Of a stretch of DNA of 64,000 nucleotides, positions 1-7,801 are shown piece by piece. The notes below the pieces were generated by a model. It did no database searches. It was not told where the DNA came from and saw nothing but the letters and a program-made list of their open reading frames with translations. The position numbers and the translations under genes are program-made. The stretch's first letter is position 1. The number at the start of each line of letters is the position of its first letter. The stretch spans positions 144,525 to 208,524 of the forward strand of contig DAOLUH010000002.1 in assembly GCA_035420085.1 (NCBI GenBank), in the 5' to 3' direction. The DNA is from DSWT01 sp035420085 (GTDB taxonomy: Bacteria > Chloroflexota > Anaerolineae > B4-G1 > SLSP01).

Positions 1-3000
1 CAGAAACCGGGATCGTAGATGGAGGCCGTCTGCGGGTGCAGGTGGACGCGCACCATGACGACGCACAGCGGATCGGCGGTTTGGAAGGCCACGGTGCGGC
101 TGGTGCTGTTGTTGGCGTAGCTGTCCTCGGCGATCGTATGCGCCGGGTTGATTTCTGCTTGAAGGGTCACCGCGCCGCTGCGCCACGCTGGGGGCAGGTA
201 GAAGAGGAAGGCATCCTGCAGGTTGCCCCGGTTGCCGCCATCGGTGCGGGCGGTGATGGCGAACTGTGGCGTCAGCGGCGAGCCGGGCAGCGGGTAGCCG
301 ACGCGCGTCCCATACAACCGCGCATCCACCCCACCGATGTTGAAGGACGCCGAATTGACGTACACGCGCACCCATGTGTCTTTCTTCTCGATCAGCGGCA
401 CGGCGTTCGCCAGGTTCTGGATGGCTTGCGTCACTTCCAGGCCGGTGATGGTCAAATCGGTGCTGATGGCGGTGCAGGTGTCGCCGTCGGCGTAAGTTGG
501 CCACTCCTCAACGTGTCCGAGCCAGTCGCGGGCGCGGACGCGGAAGCAGTAGGTACGCCCCAAGACGCCGTTGAAGACCGCAGACGTTGCCGTCGTCTGG
601 GTCTGCCACGCCTGCCAGGGACTTCCTGCGGCGGCCTCTTTGCGCTCTACGTCGTAACTGGCGATGCCGGAACCGCCGTGATCGCTGCCCGACCAGCTCA
701 CCGTGAAACTGGCGACATGCACTGTGGCCGGTGAGGTCGCTTCGGAGTACGGTGGCAGCGTATCAATGTAAATCGGGCCGTAATGCGCGGACCCGGCGGC
801 TGCATTGCCGGCCTCGTCCACTGTCCGCACGTGGACGTACCAGGAATTACCGTCGCTCAACGGCATACTCAAGTCGGTGGATGCGGTCTCGAAGATCGGC
901 GCGGGCAAGGTGGATGGCGATTGGTCCACGTCAATGCTGTAGCCGGCCACGCCGCTCACGTCGTCGGCGGCGCCCGACCACTGGCACGTCAGTTGGCTGA
1001 AGCCTGACCACATGGTCGGCGGGTGGTTGGGGCACGTGATAGTGGTGGGATTCTGCGGCGGGACGGTGTCAATCTGCACGCTGTAGGCCCCACTCTCGCC
1101 GACATTGCCCTGGCGGTCGGCAATGCGGAATTTGACGCGGTTCAACGCGGTAGTCCCGGAATCCTGCCCGAACGGAACGTCGGCGGCGGTGATGATTTGT
1201 GGGACGGTCGTGCCGCCCTCGCCGCTACACGTCGCGGGCTGCCACGCGCTCCACGTGCCGCCGCCATCCGTGGAATAGGCATACGCTGCCGTCCCCACAT
1301 CCAGCCCGGAGACGGTATCCTCAACCTGTACTGTGCAATCCGGCGTCTGAACGTTGATCCATCCTGACGGCGCAAAGTTGGCCCAGTTGCCGGGCGGCAG
1401 CGGGTCTACCGGGCTTTCCGGGTAATCCCAGAAATTGTTCTCGGTGAGTGTTTTGCCCGCCAGGGGATGGGTGTAGTAAATCCAGTTGGCGTTGATGATG
1501 ACGCCGCCGGGCGTCTGCGCGCCGACGGAATCGTAGCCCTCGGGATCGGTTTCCAGGATGTTGTAGACCTCACACAACTTATAGGCTGGTAGCGCGTATT
1601 CACCCTGACCGTTGGTGACACTTGTACCGATGGACTCGCCGAGATACCCGATGGTGTTCGAGCAGTACAATTCAACTATCGCGTCGGCCAGCGGCGCGGT
1701 TGTGATGCCAACCGTCCCTGAATAGACATGGCCTGTGAACGTCGGGATACTCAGGGTACGCAGATCGCCGTAAATATCAACGCCCTGGGTGGCGTAGTTG
1801 CGTGAGTCTTCCCAGGTCGTCAGTAGGGTCCAACCGCCGCCCGCCGCGACAGCCGGACGCGCTTCATTGCTGCTCAAGTAGGAGATAGCAATGGCACTCT
1901 CGGGTTGCGACCCATTATAAGCCACGCGGCGGCTGTAAATATCGTGGTCTGATGCGCCGTACTCAAGCTCCCACACGACCAGGTAACTGCGACCGGCCAG
2001 ACTGTAGGCGACGTCAGGACTGAACTGATTTCTCGTGTCGCTGCCCCCGGCGATGACGAGAGATGACCCCAGCGCGCCATCGGTCTTCACGATCTGTCCG
2101 TAGATGTCCCAGCCGTTTCCCGCGCCGTAATGATGATCCTCCATAACGACCAGGTAAGAGTTGTCTTCGTTGCTGTAAGCCACGCGTGGGACGAGTTGAT
2201 CTTCTTCCCATGTGGAGATGGCGATAGGGCCGCCGATGAGCGTCCCCAGATCGCCGAGACGCTGCCCGTAGATGCCGTAGTCGCCTGTACCGGCTTGCCG
2301 GCCTTGCCAAACCACCAGATAGCCGTCGCCACGGGTCACCGCTGGATAAATCTCATTCAAAGTGCTGCCGCTGACGAGGATGGGGCTGTCGATGAGGACG
2401 CCCTCAGGATGGACGCGCTGCGCGTAGATGTCGTACTGCGCGAATTCATCGCTGCCCACGCGACGCTGATACACAACAAGATACTCGTTGCTGAGGGGAT
2501 TGTAGGCGACAACTGGGTAACTCTCGAAGGCGGTGTCCGCCGCGATAACAAGCTCGTTGCCGATGAGCGTCCCTGCGCTTGTCATCCGCCAGGCGTGGAT
2601 GTCGTGATCCGTGGTCGAATACTCGTGTTCCCAGACGATCAGATATTCGTTGGCCGTCGGATTGGCGGCCACGTCGGGGTGGTTCTGGTGGATATTCGTC
2701 GTCACAATGCCGATCTCTGCGCCGAGCGGGACGCCGCCGGCATCCACCCGGCGCGCGTAGATGTCGTAATCAGTCGCGGAGTAGGCGTGTTCCCACACCG
2801 CCAGATAGCCATTGGCCGTCGCGTTATATGCCGTGCGCGGCCTGAGTTGATCGAAGGGCAGGTTCGTAATAGGCGCAACGGCAGGGGCAAGTGGTTCGCT
2901 ACGCTGTGCAATGGTCTGTACAGTGCGGGGGATGGCGACCATCCCCACTGCCAGACTGATGAGCAAGAGCGCCGTCGCTCGCCGCCATCCACCGAATGTA

Positions 3001-3014
3001 TTGTACTTTTTCAT
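1..3014 (-). CDS. Secreted beta-propeller/FnIII multidomain protein (C-terminus beyond window)
   Basis: An uninterrupted frame runs from ATG at 3014 to the left edge (at least 1004 codons, no stop), so the C-terminus is missing. A GAGGAGG ribosome site lies six bases before the ATG. The N-terminus (MKKYNTF...) has basic residues, then a hydrophobic stretch ending near residue 35: a signal peptide. Residues about 55-420 hold seven copies of a roughly 50-residue repeat with cores such as YLAVWE and YDIYARRV, which suggests a seven-bladed beta-propeller. A CnaB-like segment, two FnIII-like domains introduced by DTVPPQNP and DTLPPYSE, and a LTITGLEVTQAIQN region follow; the last resembles modules in Chloroflexota secreted metalloproteases. 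Function unknown; cell-surface or extracellular by inference. Confidence 0.85.
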   Translation of the reverse strand, partial: MKKYNTFGGWRRATALLLISLAVGMVAIPRTVQTIAQRSEPLAPAVAPITNLPFDQLRPRTAYNATANGYLAVWEHAYSATDYDIYARRVDAGGVPLGAEIGIVTTNIHQNHPDVAANPTANEYLIVWEHEYSTTDHDIHAWRMTSAGTLIGNELVIAADTAFESYPVVAYNPLSNEYLVVYQRRVGSDEFAQYDIYAQRVHPEGVLIDSPILVSGSTLNEIYPAVTRGDGYLVVWQGRQAGTGDYGIYGQRLGDLGTLIGGPIAISTWEEDQLVPRVAYSNEDNSYLVVMEDHHYGAGNGWDIYGQIVKTDGALGSSLVIAGGSDTRNQFSPDVAYSLAGRSYLVVWELEYGASDHDIYSRRVAYNGSQPESAIAISYLSSNEARPAVAAGGGWTLLTTWEDSRNYATQGVDIYGDLRTLSIPTFTGHVYSGTVGITTAPLADAIVELYCSNTIGYLGESIGTSVTNGQGEYALPAYKLCEVYNILETDPEGYDSVGAQTPGGVIINANWIYYTHPLAGKTLTENNFWDYPESPVDPLPPGNWANFAPSGWINVQTPDCTVQVEDTVSGLDVGTAAYAYSTDGGGTWSAWQPATCSGEGGTTVPQIITAADVPFGQDSGTTALNRVKFRIADRQGNVGESGAYSVQIDTVPPQNPTTITCPNHPPTMWSGFSQLTCQWSGAADDVSGVAGYSIDVDQSPSTLPAPIFETASTDLSMPLSDGNSWYVHVRTVDEAGNAAAGSAHYGPIYIDTLPPYSEATSPATVHVASFTVSWSGSDHGGSGIASYDVERKEAAAGSPWQAWQTQTTATSAVFNGVLGRTYCFRVRARDWLGHVEEWPTYADGDTCTAISTDLTITGLEVTQAIQNLANAVPLIEKKDTWVRVYVNSASFNIGGVDARLYGTRVGYPLPGSPLTPQFAITARTDGGNRGNLQDAFLFYLPPAWRSGAVTLQAEINPAHTIAEDSYANNSTSRTVAFQTADPLCVVMVRVHLHPQTASIYDPGF

Positions 3015-3043
3015 CGTGTACCTCCTCATAAAAACAAAGCGTT

Positions 3044-3098
3044 CTGTAGGGCGAATTGCCCAGTTCCCCTTGCCGCGAGTTGTCAACTCACGCTACAG
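3044..3098. repeat. REP/MITE-like imperfect inverted repeat
   Basis: CTGTAGGGCGAATTG (3044-3058) pairs with CAACTCACGCTACAG (3084-3098) with three mismatches. It lies between the small gene at 3093-3305 and the secreted protein starting at 3014. Its right arm overlaps the last codon and stop of the small gene. Confidence 0.55.
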
Positions 3099-3305
3099 TG
3101 TTTTATCGGTGGCGGCGTCTGTGGGATAGACCTGGCGGTACAAAAAGTTGAGAGCTTGCTCAAGTGTGTCAAAGAGACGTTGTTGGCCGCTTTGAATGTG
3201 TTCGATCTCAACGCGCCATGTAGCGCTGGACGGGATGATAGCCGCAGTTTCCGCATCCTGCCAGATGCGGACGAGGAATGATGCGTACATTGTGGGAGGA
3301 TCCAT
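3093..3305 (-). CDS. Small conserved-type protein (70 aa) of unknown function
   Basis: The start ATG at 3305 has GGAGG nine bases upstream. The product is MDPPTMYASFLVRIWQDAE..., with a central EIEHIQSGQQRLFDTLEQAL segment. Short proteins with this F(D/S)SLE...L pattern occur near BTAD-type regulators in Chloroflexota; that is family memory, not a search result. No signal peptide or membrane segment is visible. It sits between the SARP-type regulator and the secreted protein, all on the minus strand, so cotranscription is possible. Its last codons run into a REP-like inverted repeat. Confidence 0.6.
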   Translation of the reverse strand: MDPPTMYASFLVRIWQDAETAAIIPSSATWRVEIEHIQSGQQRLFDTLEQALNFLYRQVYPTDAATDKTL

Positions 3306-3368
3306 CCGTCAACACCTCCGTTTTTAACGGTAGTGTAACAGGAGGGTGTCTACAAATTGTCTACAAAA

Positions 3369-3427
3369 AGCGTAAAACGTAAAGCGTAAAGCGTAATTCG
3401 GAAGGGCTTTACGTTTCACGTTTTATT
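3369..3427. repeat. Short tandem CGTAAA-type repeat pair at a gene end
   Basis: Tandem GCGTAAA/ACGTAAA units (3369-3398) are followed by an inverse TTTACGTTTCACGTTTTA block (3408-3427). The inverse block encodes the last codons and stop of the regulator ending at 3409 (KRET-stop). The same family recurs at 33778-33820 and 46881-46911. Confidence 0.7.
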
Positions 3428-6400
3428 ATTTCCGTCGCCAGCGCCAGTTCGTAGACCTGGGTGAGGGTTTGCGCCAGGTGCAGGGCGCGCTGCGCGTGCA
3501 ATGTTGCTGTGGCCGCGTCGCCGAGGAGGACGTGTGCTGCGGCCAGGCCCGCGTGCAGCCAGCTTTGTTCGGTGCAGGAGTGGATTTGCTCGGCGAGGTG
3601 CAGCGCGGCAGAGAGGTGCGCCAGCGCGTCAGACGGCTGCTGCGCTTGCACGGCCAGCCAGCCCAGGTGGCCCAGGCAGAAGATTTCCTGCGTGCGGTCG
3701 GCGATCTGCCGGGCGATGGTCAGGCTTTCCTGGAGATAGCGCTGGGCGGCGTCAGCATCACCGCACAAGATGGCGGCTGCGCCGAGGTCGCCTAGCGGAA
3801 GACGGCGCTCCAGGGGCAGGTGAAGAGTATCGCACTGGTGTAATGCCTGCTGCGCCCACACCGTTGCCAGCGCAGCGTCACCCTGACACCAGGCCAGCGT
3901 CGAAAGGTTGCTCAGCGCGTGCAGCTCAGACACGATGTCGCCTGTCTCGGCGAAGATGCGACGGGCTTGCTCGAGCGCCTGCTGCGCGCGTTCGTAGTCA
4001 CCCACGGCCCGCGCCACCCGTCCCACCTCGCGCCAGCACATCCCTTCCAGGCGTGGAGCGCCTGCTTCCTGGCTGAGGCGCAATCCGGTTTCCGCGGCGT
4101 GACGGGCTTCGACGTAACGGCAAAACCAACGGTGCGCATAAGCCTCTCGCCAGTGCAGTTGCGCCATGATGCGTAGATCACCTAGCGGCGCCGCCAGCCG
4201 CGCCATCGCCTGGGAGTCGCGGTCGAAGGCTTCCATATCGCCTAACAAACGGTGCACCCATCCCCGTCCGTTGAGCGCCTCAATTTGTAGTCTGTGATTG
4301 TCGGCATCTTGCTGAGAGGCGGCTTCTTGTTGCAAGAGCGCCAGCGCGTGGTCGAAGTGCGCGCGGCCTTCGACGTGGGCAAAGACCAGCTTTGCCGCCA
4401 GACCTGCTCGCAGCGCGTACTGCGCGGCCAGCCTCGGCTCACCGGCATTTTCGTAGTGCGCCGCCAGGATCACGGCGTCGTTGGGACGCAATTTCTGCAG
4501 CACTTCGGCGGCGCGGCGGTGCAACAGTCTGCGCCGCCACGTGCTGAGGCCGCGATAAACGACCTCGCGCACAATCGCGTGCTGGAAGCGGAAGTGGCTT
4601 GCGCCGTCGCCCGGCGGTTGTTCGACGAGCAGTTGCCGCGCGACCAGTTCATCCAGCCCATCCACCGTCTCCAGCGCCTGCCGCCCCGCTGTCAGGTGTG
4701 CGGCGTCGAAATCAAACGTTTCGCCCAAAACCGCGCCGGCTTCGAGGACCTGGCGCGCCTGTGAACTTAACCGCGCCAGCCGGCTATTCACCGCGGCGCG
4801 GATGGTATCTGGCAGCGGCCACTCTCGCCCGGCGGCATTCAGGTCGGCCAGCCGTTCGTCGGCGCACCCTGATTCAATCCAACCGCGCAGCGTTTCGAGG
4901 ATGAAGAAGGGATTGCCGCCAGTGGCCTGGTGCAGCCGTCCGGCTAACATCTCTGCCTGGCCCGATTCCAGGCGCGCGCACGCTGGTTGGTGGAGCAGTT
5001 GCCGGATAGCGGGTGTTTCGAGGCCAGCCAGCGGCAGCTCAGAGAGAACATCGCTGCGTCGCAGTTCGTCGCGCAGTTCGGCGATGGTTTCGCCGTCGCC
5101 GCTGCGGCACGTTCCCAGGATCAACAGCGGGGCGGCGCGCAATGCGCGTCCCAGGTAAGCCAGCCATTCCAACGTGACGCTGTCCGCCCATTGCAAATCG
5201 TCCAGGCATAGCAGCAGCGGACGCCGTCCACTCGCCAGACTCAGGATAAGTTCGCGCAAGCTCTCGAACAACCGGGCGCGCACTTCGGTAGATCGGAGAG
5301 GAACCGGGTTGGGTAGGGTGGGGTAGAGGTCGCGCAGTTCGGGCATCAGTCGCGTGGCTTCGACCAACCAGCGCGAGTGCGACAGCAGCTCCGGCGGACG
5401 TAGCTTGATCCCCAGCCGGAGCGCCTGGATGAGCGGTTGGTAGGGCATCTTGCGGGTGTCGGGATGGCCTGCTCCGGCGATGATGAGCGCCTGGCCTTCC
5501 AGGCGGGCGGCGAAGTCACGCATCAGGCGCGATTTGCCGATCCCCGGCTCGCCGCTGATCAAGACAAAACGGCCTTGTCCGGCGCGTGTGGCGCGGTATG
5601 CGCTTTCCAGATGCGCCAGCGCGTCGTGACGCCCCACCAGTGGCGCATTTAGCCCGGGCAGCGTTTCCCACACCGGGCGCGGCTCCGGCGACGTTCCCTC
5701 CCATCCACGGCCTTCCAGGACGGCGCGGTAGGTCATCTGGGTCTCCGGCAGAGGATCAACGCCCAACTCGCGTTCCAGGATGGTGACGCAACGCTCGTAC
5801 TGTTGCTGCGCCGCGCGGCGGTCCTCAACTGCGCCGTAGAGGGTGATGAGGCGACGGTGGATGTCTTCACAGAGGTTGTCAATGGCGAGGTAGTGTTGCG
5901 CGTGGATGATGGCGGAGGCATAGTCGCCCGCGCTGGTGGCCTCGTCGGTCAAGGCGACCAGAATGTTCAGGTATAGACGTTGCCACCGCTCGCTTTCTGC
6001 GGTCAACCACAGCTCGAATTCGGCGTGCTCGGGGAGGCTGAAGCCATCCAGGAAGGGGCCGCGATAAAGCGTCGTGGTCTGACGCAAATCCTGGGCGGCA
6101 TCGTGTCGCGGCGGCGCGGCTTGCATGTAGGCTGTCCATAGGCGGTTGAGGATGACCGTGTCGGACCAGACGCGCTGAGGGTCCAGGAGCACTCGCTCAT
6201 CGGTGGCGATCAGGATGTTTGGATCGGGCAGTGTGCGTCGCAGATGATTGAGCAGGCGGCTGAAATTGCGCCGCGCCGCCACTTCCGCCATATCCGGCCA
6301 AAAGATGAAGCAGAGGTGTTGGCGCGGCAGAGGTTGCAGGTGCGCCGCCAAATAATACAACAGCGCGCGCGTCTGGCGTCTGGGGATCAGCAGAGGCTTG

Positions 6401-6450
6401 GCCTGCCAGCGTACTTCAGGCGCGCCTAGCATAGAGATGTACAGGTCCAT
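3409..6450 (-). CDS. SARP/BTAD-type transcriptional activator with AAA ATPase and TPR domains
   Basis: This 1013-residue protein has four parts. Residues about 1-100 look like an OmpR-type winged helix (MLGAPEVRWQ...FIFWPD...NFSRLLNHLRRTL). Residues 105-250 are a bacterial transcriptional activation domain with the RLITLYGAVEDRRAAQQQYERC signature split over its TPR helices. Residues about 268-500 form a STAND/AAA ATPase with Walker A GEPGIGKS (300-307) and Walker B LLLCLDDLQWAD (412-423). The remainder is TPR repeats rich in A and L. Such MalT/LuxR-like large regulators are common in Chloroflexota; the inducer cannot be read from sequence. The last codons (KRET) come from a tandem repeat. 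A perfect 9-bp palindrome sits 24 bases upstream of the start. Confidence 0.85.
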   Translation of the reverse strand: MDLYISMLGAPEVRWQAKPLLIPRRQTRALLYYLAAHLQPLPRQHLCFIFWPDMAEVAARRNFSRLLNHLRRTLPDPNILIATDERVLLDPQRVWSDTVILNRLWTAYMQAAPPRHDAAQDLRQTTTLYRGPFLDGFSLPEHAEFELWLTAESERWQRLYLNILVALTDEATSAGDYASAIIHAQHYLAIDNLCEDIHRRLITLYGAVEDRRAAQQQYERCVTILERELGVDPLPETQMTYRAVLEGRGWEGTSPEPRPVWETLPGLNAPLVGRHDALAHLESAYRATRAGQGRFVLISGEPGIGKSRLMRDFAARLEGQALIIAGAGHPDTRKMPYQPLIQALRLGIKLRPPELLSHSRWLVEATRLMPELRDLYPTLPNPVPLRSTEVRARLFESLRELILSLASGRRPLLLCLDDLQWADSVTLEWLAYLGRALRAAPLLILGTCRSGDGETIAELRDELRRSDVLSELPLAGLETPAIRQLLHQPACARLESGQAEMLAGRLHQATGGNPFFILETLRGWIESGCADERLADLNAAGREWPLPDTIRAAVNSRLARLSSQARQVLEAGAVLGETFDFDAAHLTAGRQALETVDGLDELVARQLLVEQPPGDGASHFRFQHAIVREVVYRGLSTWRRRLLHRRAAEVLQKLRPNDAVILAAHYENAGEPRLAAQYALRAGLAAKLVFAHVEGRAHFDHALALLQQEAASQQDADNHRLQIEALNGRGWVHRLLGDMEAFDRDSQAMARLAAPLGDLRIMAQLHWREAYAHRWFCRYVEARHAAETGLRLSQEAGAPRLEGMCWREVGRVARAVGDYERAQQALEQARRIFAETGDIVSELHALSNLSTLAWCQGDAALATVWAQQALHQCDTLHLPLERRLPLGDLGAAAILCGDADAAQRYLQESLTIARQIADRTQEIFCLGHLGWLAVQAQQPSDALAHLSAALHLAEQIHSCTEQSWLHAGLAAAHVLLGDAATATLHAQRALHLAQTLTQVYELALATEIIKRET

Positions 6451-6473
6451 CTCGTCGTCTATCTCGCCTTCCG

Positions 6474-6495
6474 ATATAGTACTAAGGTACTATAT
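6474..6495. promoter_or_regulatory. Perfect 9-bp palindrome upstream of the SARP-type regulator
   Basis: ATATAGTAC (6474-6482) and GTACTATAT (6487-6495) are separated by TAAG. It lies 24-45 bases before the regulator start in an AT-rich divergent intergenic region shared with the small gene at 6598. It is a candidate operator, possibly autoregulatory. Confidence 0.5.
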
Positions 6496-6597
6496 CTATT
6501 CTGCTCAATTTATAATATAATGATCTTGTAAATATAAATTAACTGCATCTATCCGCTCTGCGGATAAGCTCATAGACCGGGCAATCGGAGGCGAGAA

Positions 6598-6813
6598 ATG
6601 AATAACGATTTTGATGCGATGATTATCCACAAACATCGTATGAGCAAGTTGTACCAAGAAGCTCAGGAGCATCGTCTGGCGAAATTGGTCCAGGGACCGA
6701 AACCGACGCTTTGGGAGCGTTTCCGGGAACTTGTAAGCGCGATCAATACCAAACTCTTCATCGGACCAGCTTACTCGCACCTGGATTGCGCTCTTGTTCC
6801 CGCGCAATGTTAA
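6598..6813 (+). CDS. Small conserved-type protein (71 aa) of unknown function
   Basis: ATG at 6598 is preceded by GGAGG seven bases upstream. The product begins MNNDFDAMIIHKHRMSKLYQ and continues EAQEHRLAKLVQGPKPTLWERF. This charged amphipathic N-terminal helix followed by a hydrophobic-basic segment resembles short orphan proteins found repeatedly in Chloroflexota genomes (recollection, not a search). It is transcribed divergently from the SARP regulator, with a small leader hairpin (6551-6565) upstream and a strong terminator 43 bases downstream. Function unknown. Confidence 0.65.
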   Translation: MNNDFDAMIIHKHRMSKLYQEAQEHRLAKLVQGPKPTLWERFRELVSAINTKLFIGPAYSHLDCALVPAQC

Positions 6814-6855
6814 CGCCGCAGTTCAAGGTTGTGCGCGCGTAATCCCTCCTGTCAA

Positions 6856-6888
6856 GCCGTGGCATGGAAATGCCACGGCGCTTTTTTT
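6856..6888 (+). terminator. Rho-independent terminator
   Basis: A perfect 10-bp stem GCCGTGGCAT/ATGCCACGGC with GGAA loop is followed by seven T (6882-6888). It ends the 6598 gene. Its T-run overlaps the stop codon of the convergent Nudix gene. Confidence 0.9.
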
Positions 6889-7426
6889 ATTTCAGCCGCC
6901 GCAACGCCAGCGCGACCGCGGCGGCCCACGGCAAGGACTTGAATTCCCCGGCATCCAGCGCAGTCTCCAGCTCGGCGCGGGAAAGCAGCAGCAGCTCTTG
7001 TTCCTCCAAATCGTCGGCGTTGATTTCAGCAACACGCCGCGCGCCTGTCGCCAGGAAGGGATAGGCCACGCCCGCGCCGCGATTGCCATCCACGGGATAA
7101 CGGCCTAGCGCCAGCCAGGCTTCCGCTTCGTAGCCGGTCTCTTCGCGCAGTTCACGCTTTGCTGCCTCCAGTGGGTCTTCGCCAGGCTCCAGGTACCCGC
7201 CCACCACGGCGAGGGACATCCCCTCCACGCTGTACTTCGTCTGCCGGAAGCACAAAAACAGGCCCTCTGTTGTTACCGCTGTCACGTTGATGTAATCCGG
7301 CGTGATGACCCAGGGCCAATCTTCAATGATGCGACCATCGGGCAGTTCGACCGTGTGTTCTTCGACGACGAGGAATTTGCTGTGCTGTAGGATTGTGCGC
7401 CGCGCCAGTGTCTTCCAGGATTTCAT
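6887..7426 (-). CDS. NUDIX hydrolase, ADP-ribose pyrophosphatase-like
   Basis: The chosen start is ATG at 7426 (MKSWKTLARRTILQ), which has GGAG upstream; a longer frame to 7498 lacks a ribosome site. The 179-residue product carries a full Nudix box GX5EX7REUXEEXGU at residues 77-99 (GYLEPGED...RELREETGY), which binds the divalent metal that cleaves nucleoside diphosphate linkages. The N-terminal beta-rich part (KFLVVEEHTVELPDGR) resembles ADP-sugar pyrophosphatases of the NudF group. The substrate is not decided by sequence. Cytoplasmic housecleaning is the likely role. It stands alone, convergent with 6598. Confidence 0.85.
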   Translation of the reverse strand: MKSWKTLARRTILQHSKFLVVEEHTVELPDGRIIEDWPWVITPDYINVTAVTTEGLFLCFRQTKYSVEGMSLAVVGGYLEPGEDPLEAAKRELREETGYEAEAWLALGRYPVDGNRGAGVAYPFLATGARRVAEINADDLEEQELLLLSRAELETALDAGEFKSLPWAAAVALALRRLK

Positions 7427-7530
7427 AGTGACTCCACGGGTCATAGTGTGATTGCTACGCTTGACTATACACGTCCTGTGTGATAAGTCAACAGTCAATC
7501 ATAGGACGTTCAAACGTATCAACGCCGCTG

Positions 7531-7597
7531 TCTTAAACTCCTCTTAAAGTAACGTATGGCTTCTCTTAAAGATTTCTACACGCAGATCGGCTATGAT
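7531..7597 (+). promoter_or_regulatory. Phased TCTTAAA direct repeats plus -10, promoter of htrA-like gene
   Basis: TCTTAAA occurs at 7531-7537, 7542-7548 and 7564-7570, spaced 11 and 22 bp, i.e. on one face of the helix. A TATGAT -10-like hexamer follows at 7592-7597. Direct repeats at 11 bp are typical of OmpR/PhoB-family response-regulator sites (known for the family); assignment here is inference. Confidence 0.45.
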
Positions 7598-7608
7598 GAG
7601 TATGTAGT

Positions 7609-7749
7609 CTGATCCAGGAGCGAAGTCAAACGCCTCAAGGTGCTCTTTAGGAAGTTTCACCCGCTTCTGGATCAGTGGAGTCGCCAGCCCAGGGTTTTAG
7701 CGTTTGTACTTATCCAGGTAGGGTAAGGCGTTGATTCTCCGGGGCTGGC
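7609..7749 (+). other. Structured 5' leader of htrA-like gene
   Basis: The 375-base gap before 7802 contains two long-range stems. CTGATCCAGGAGCG (7609-7622) pairs with CGCTTCTGGATCAG (7672-7685) with one mismatch. GCCAGCCC (7693-7700) pairs with GGGCTGGC (7742-7749). The function, if any, is unknown; it could be a leader RNA or a mobile palindrome. Confidence 0.4.
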
Positions 7750-7801
7750 TCAAAAAATAACGCTTCAACGCTTAAACGTTGAATATAAGGAGGTGCAAAA
7801 T

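Noticed and set aside
2130..3281. 383-codon plus-strand frame opposite the secreted propeller protein
   Set aside because: The minus strand carries a continuous signal-peptide-led frame with regular repeats and a good ribosome site.
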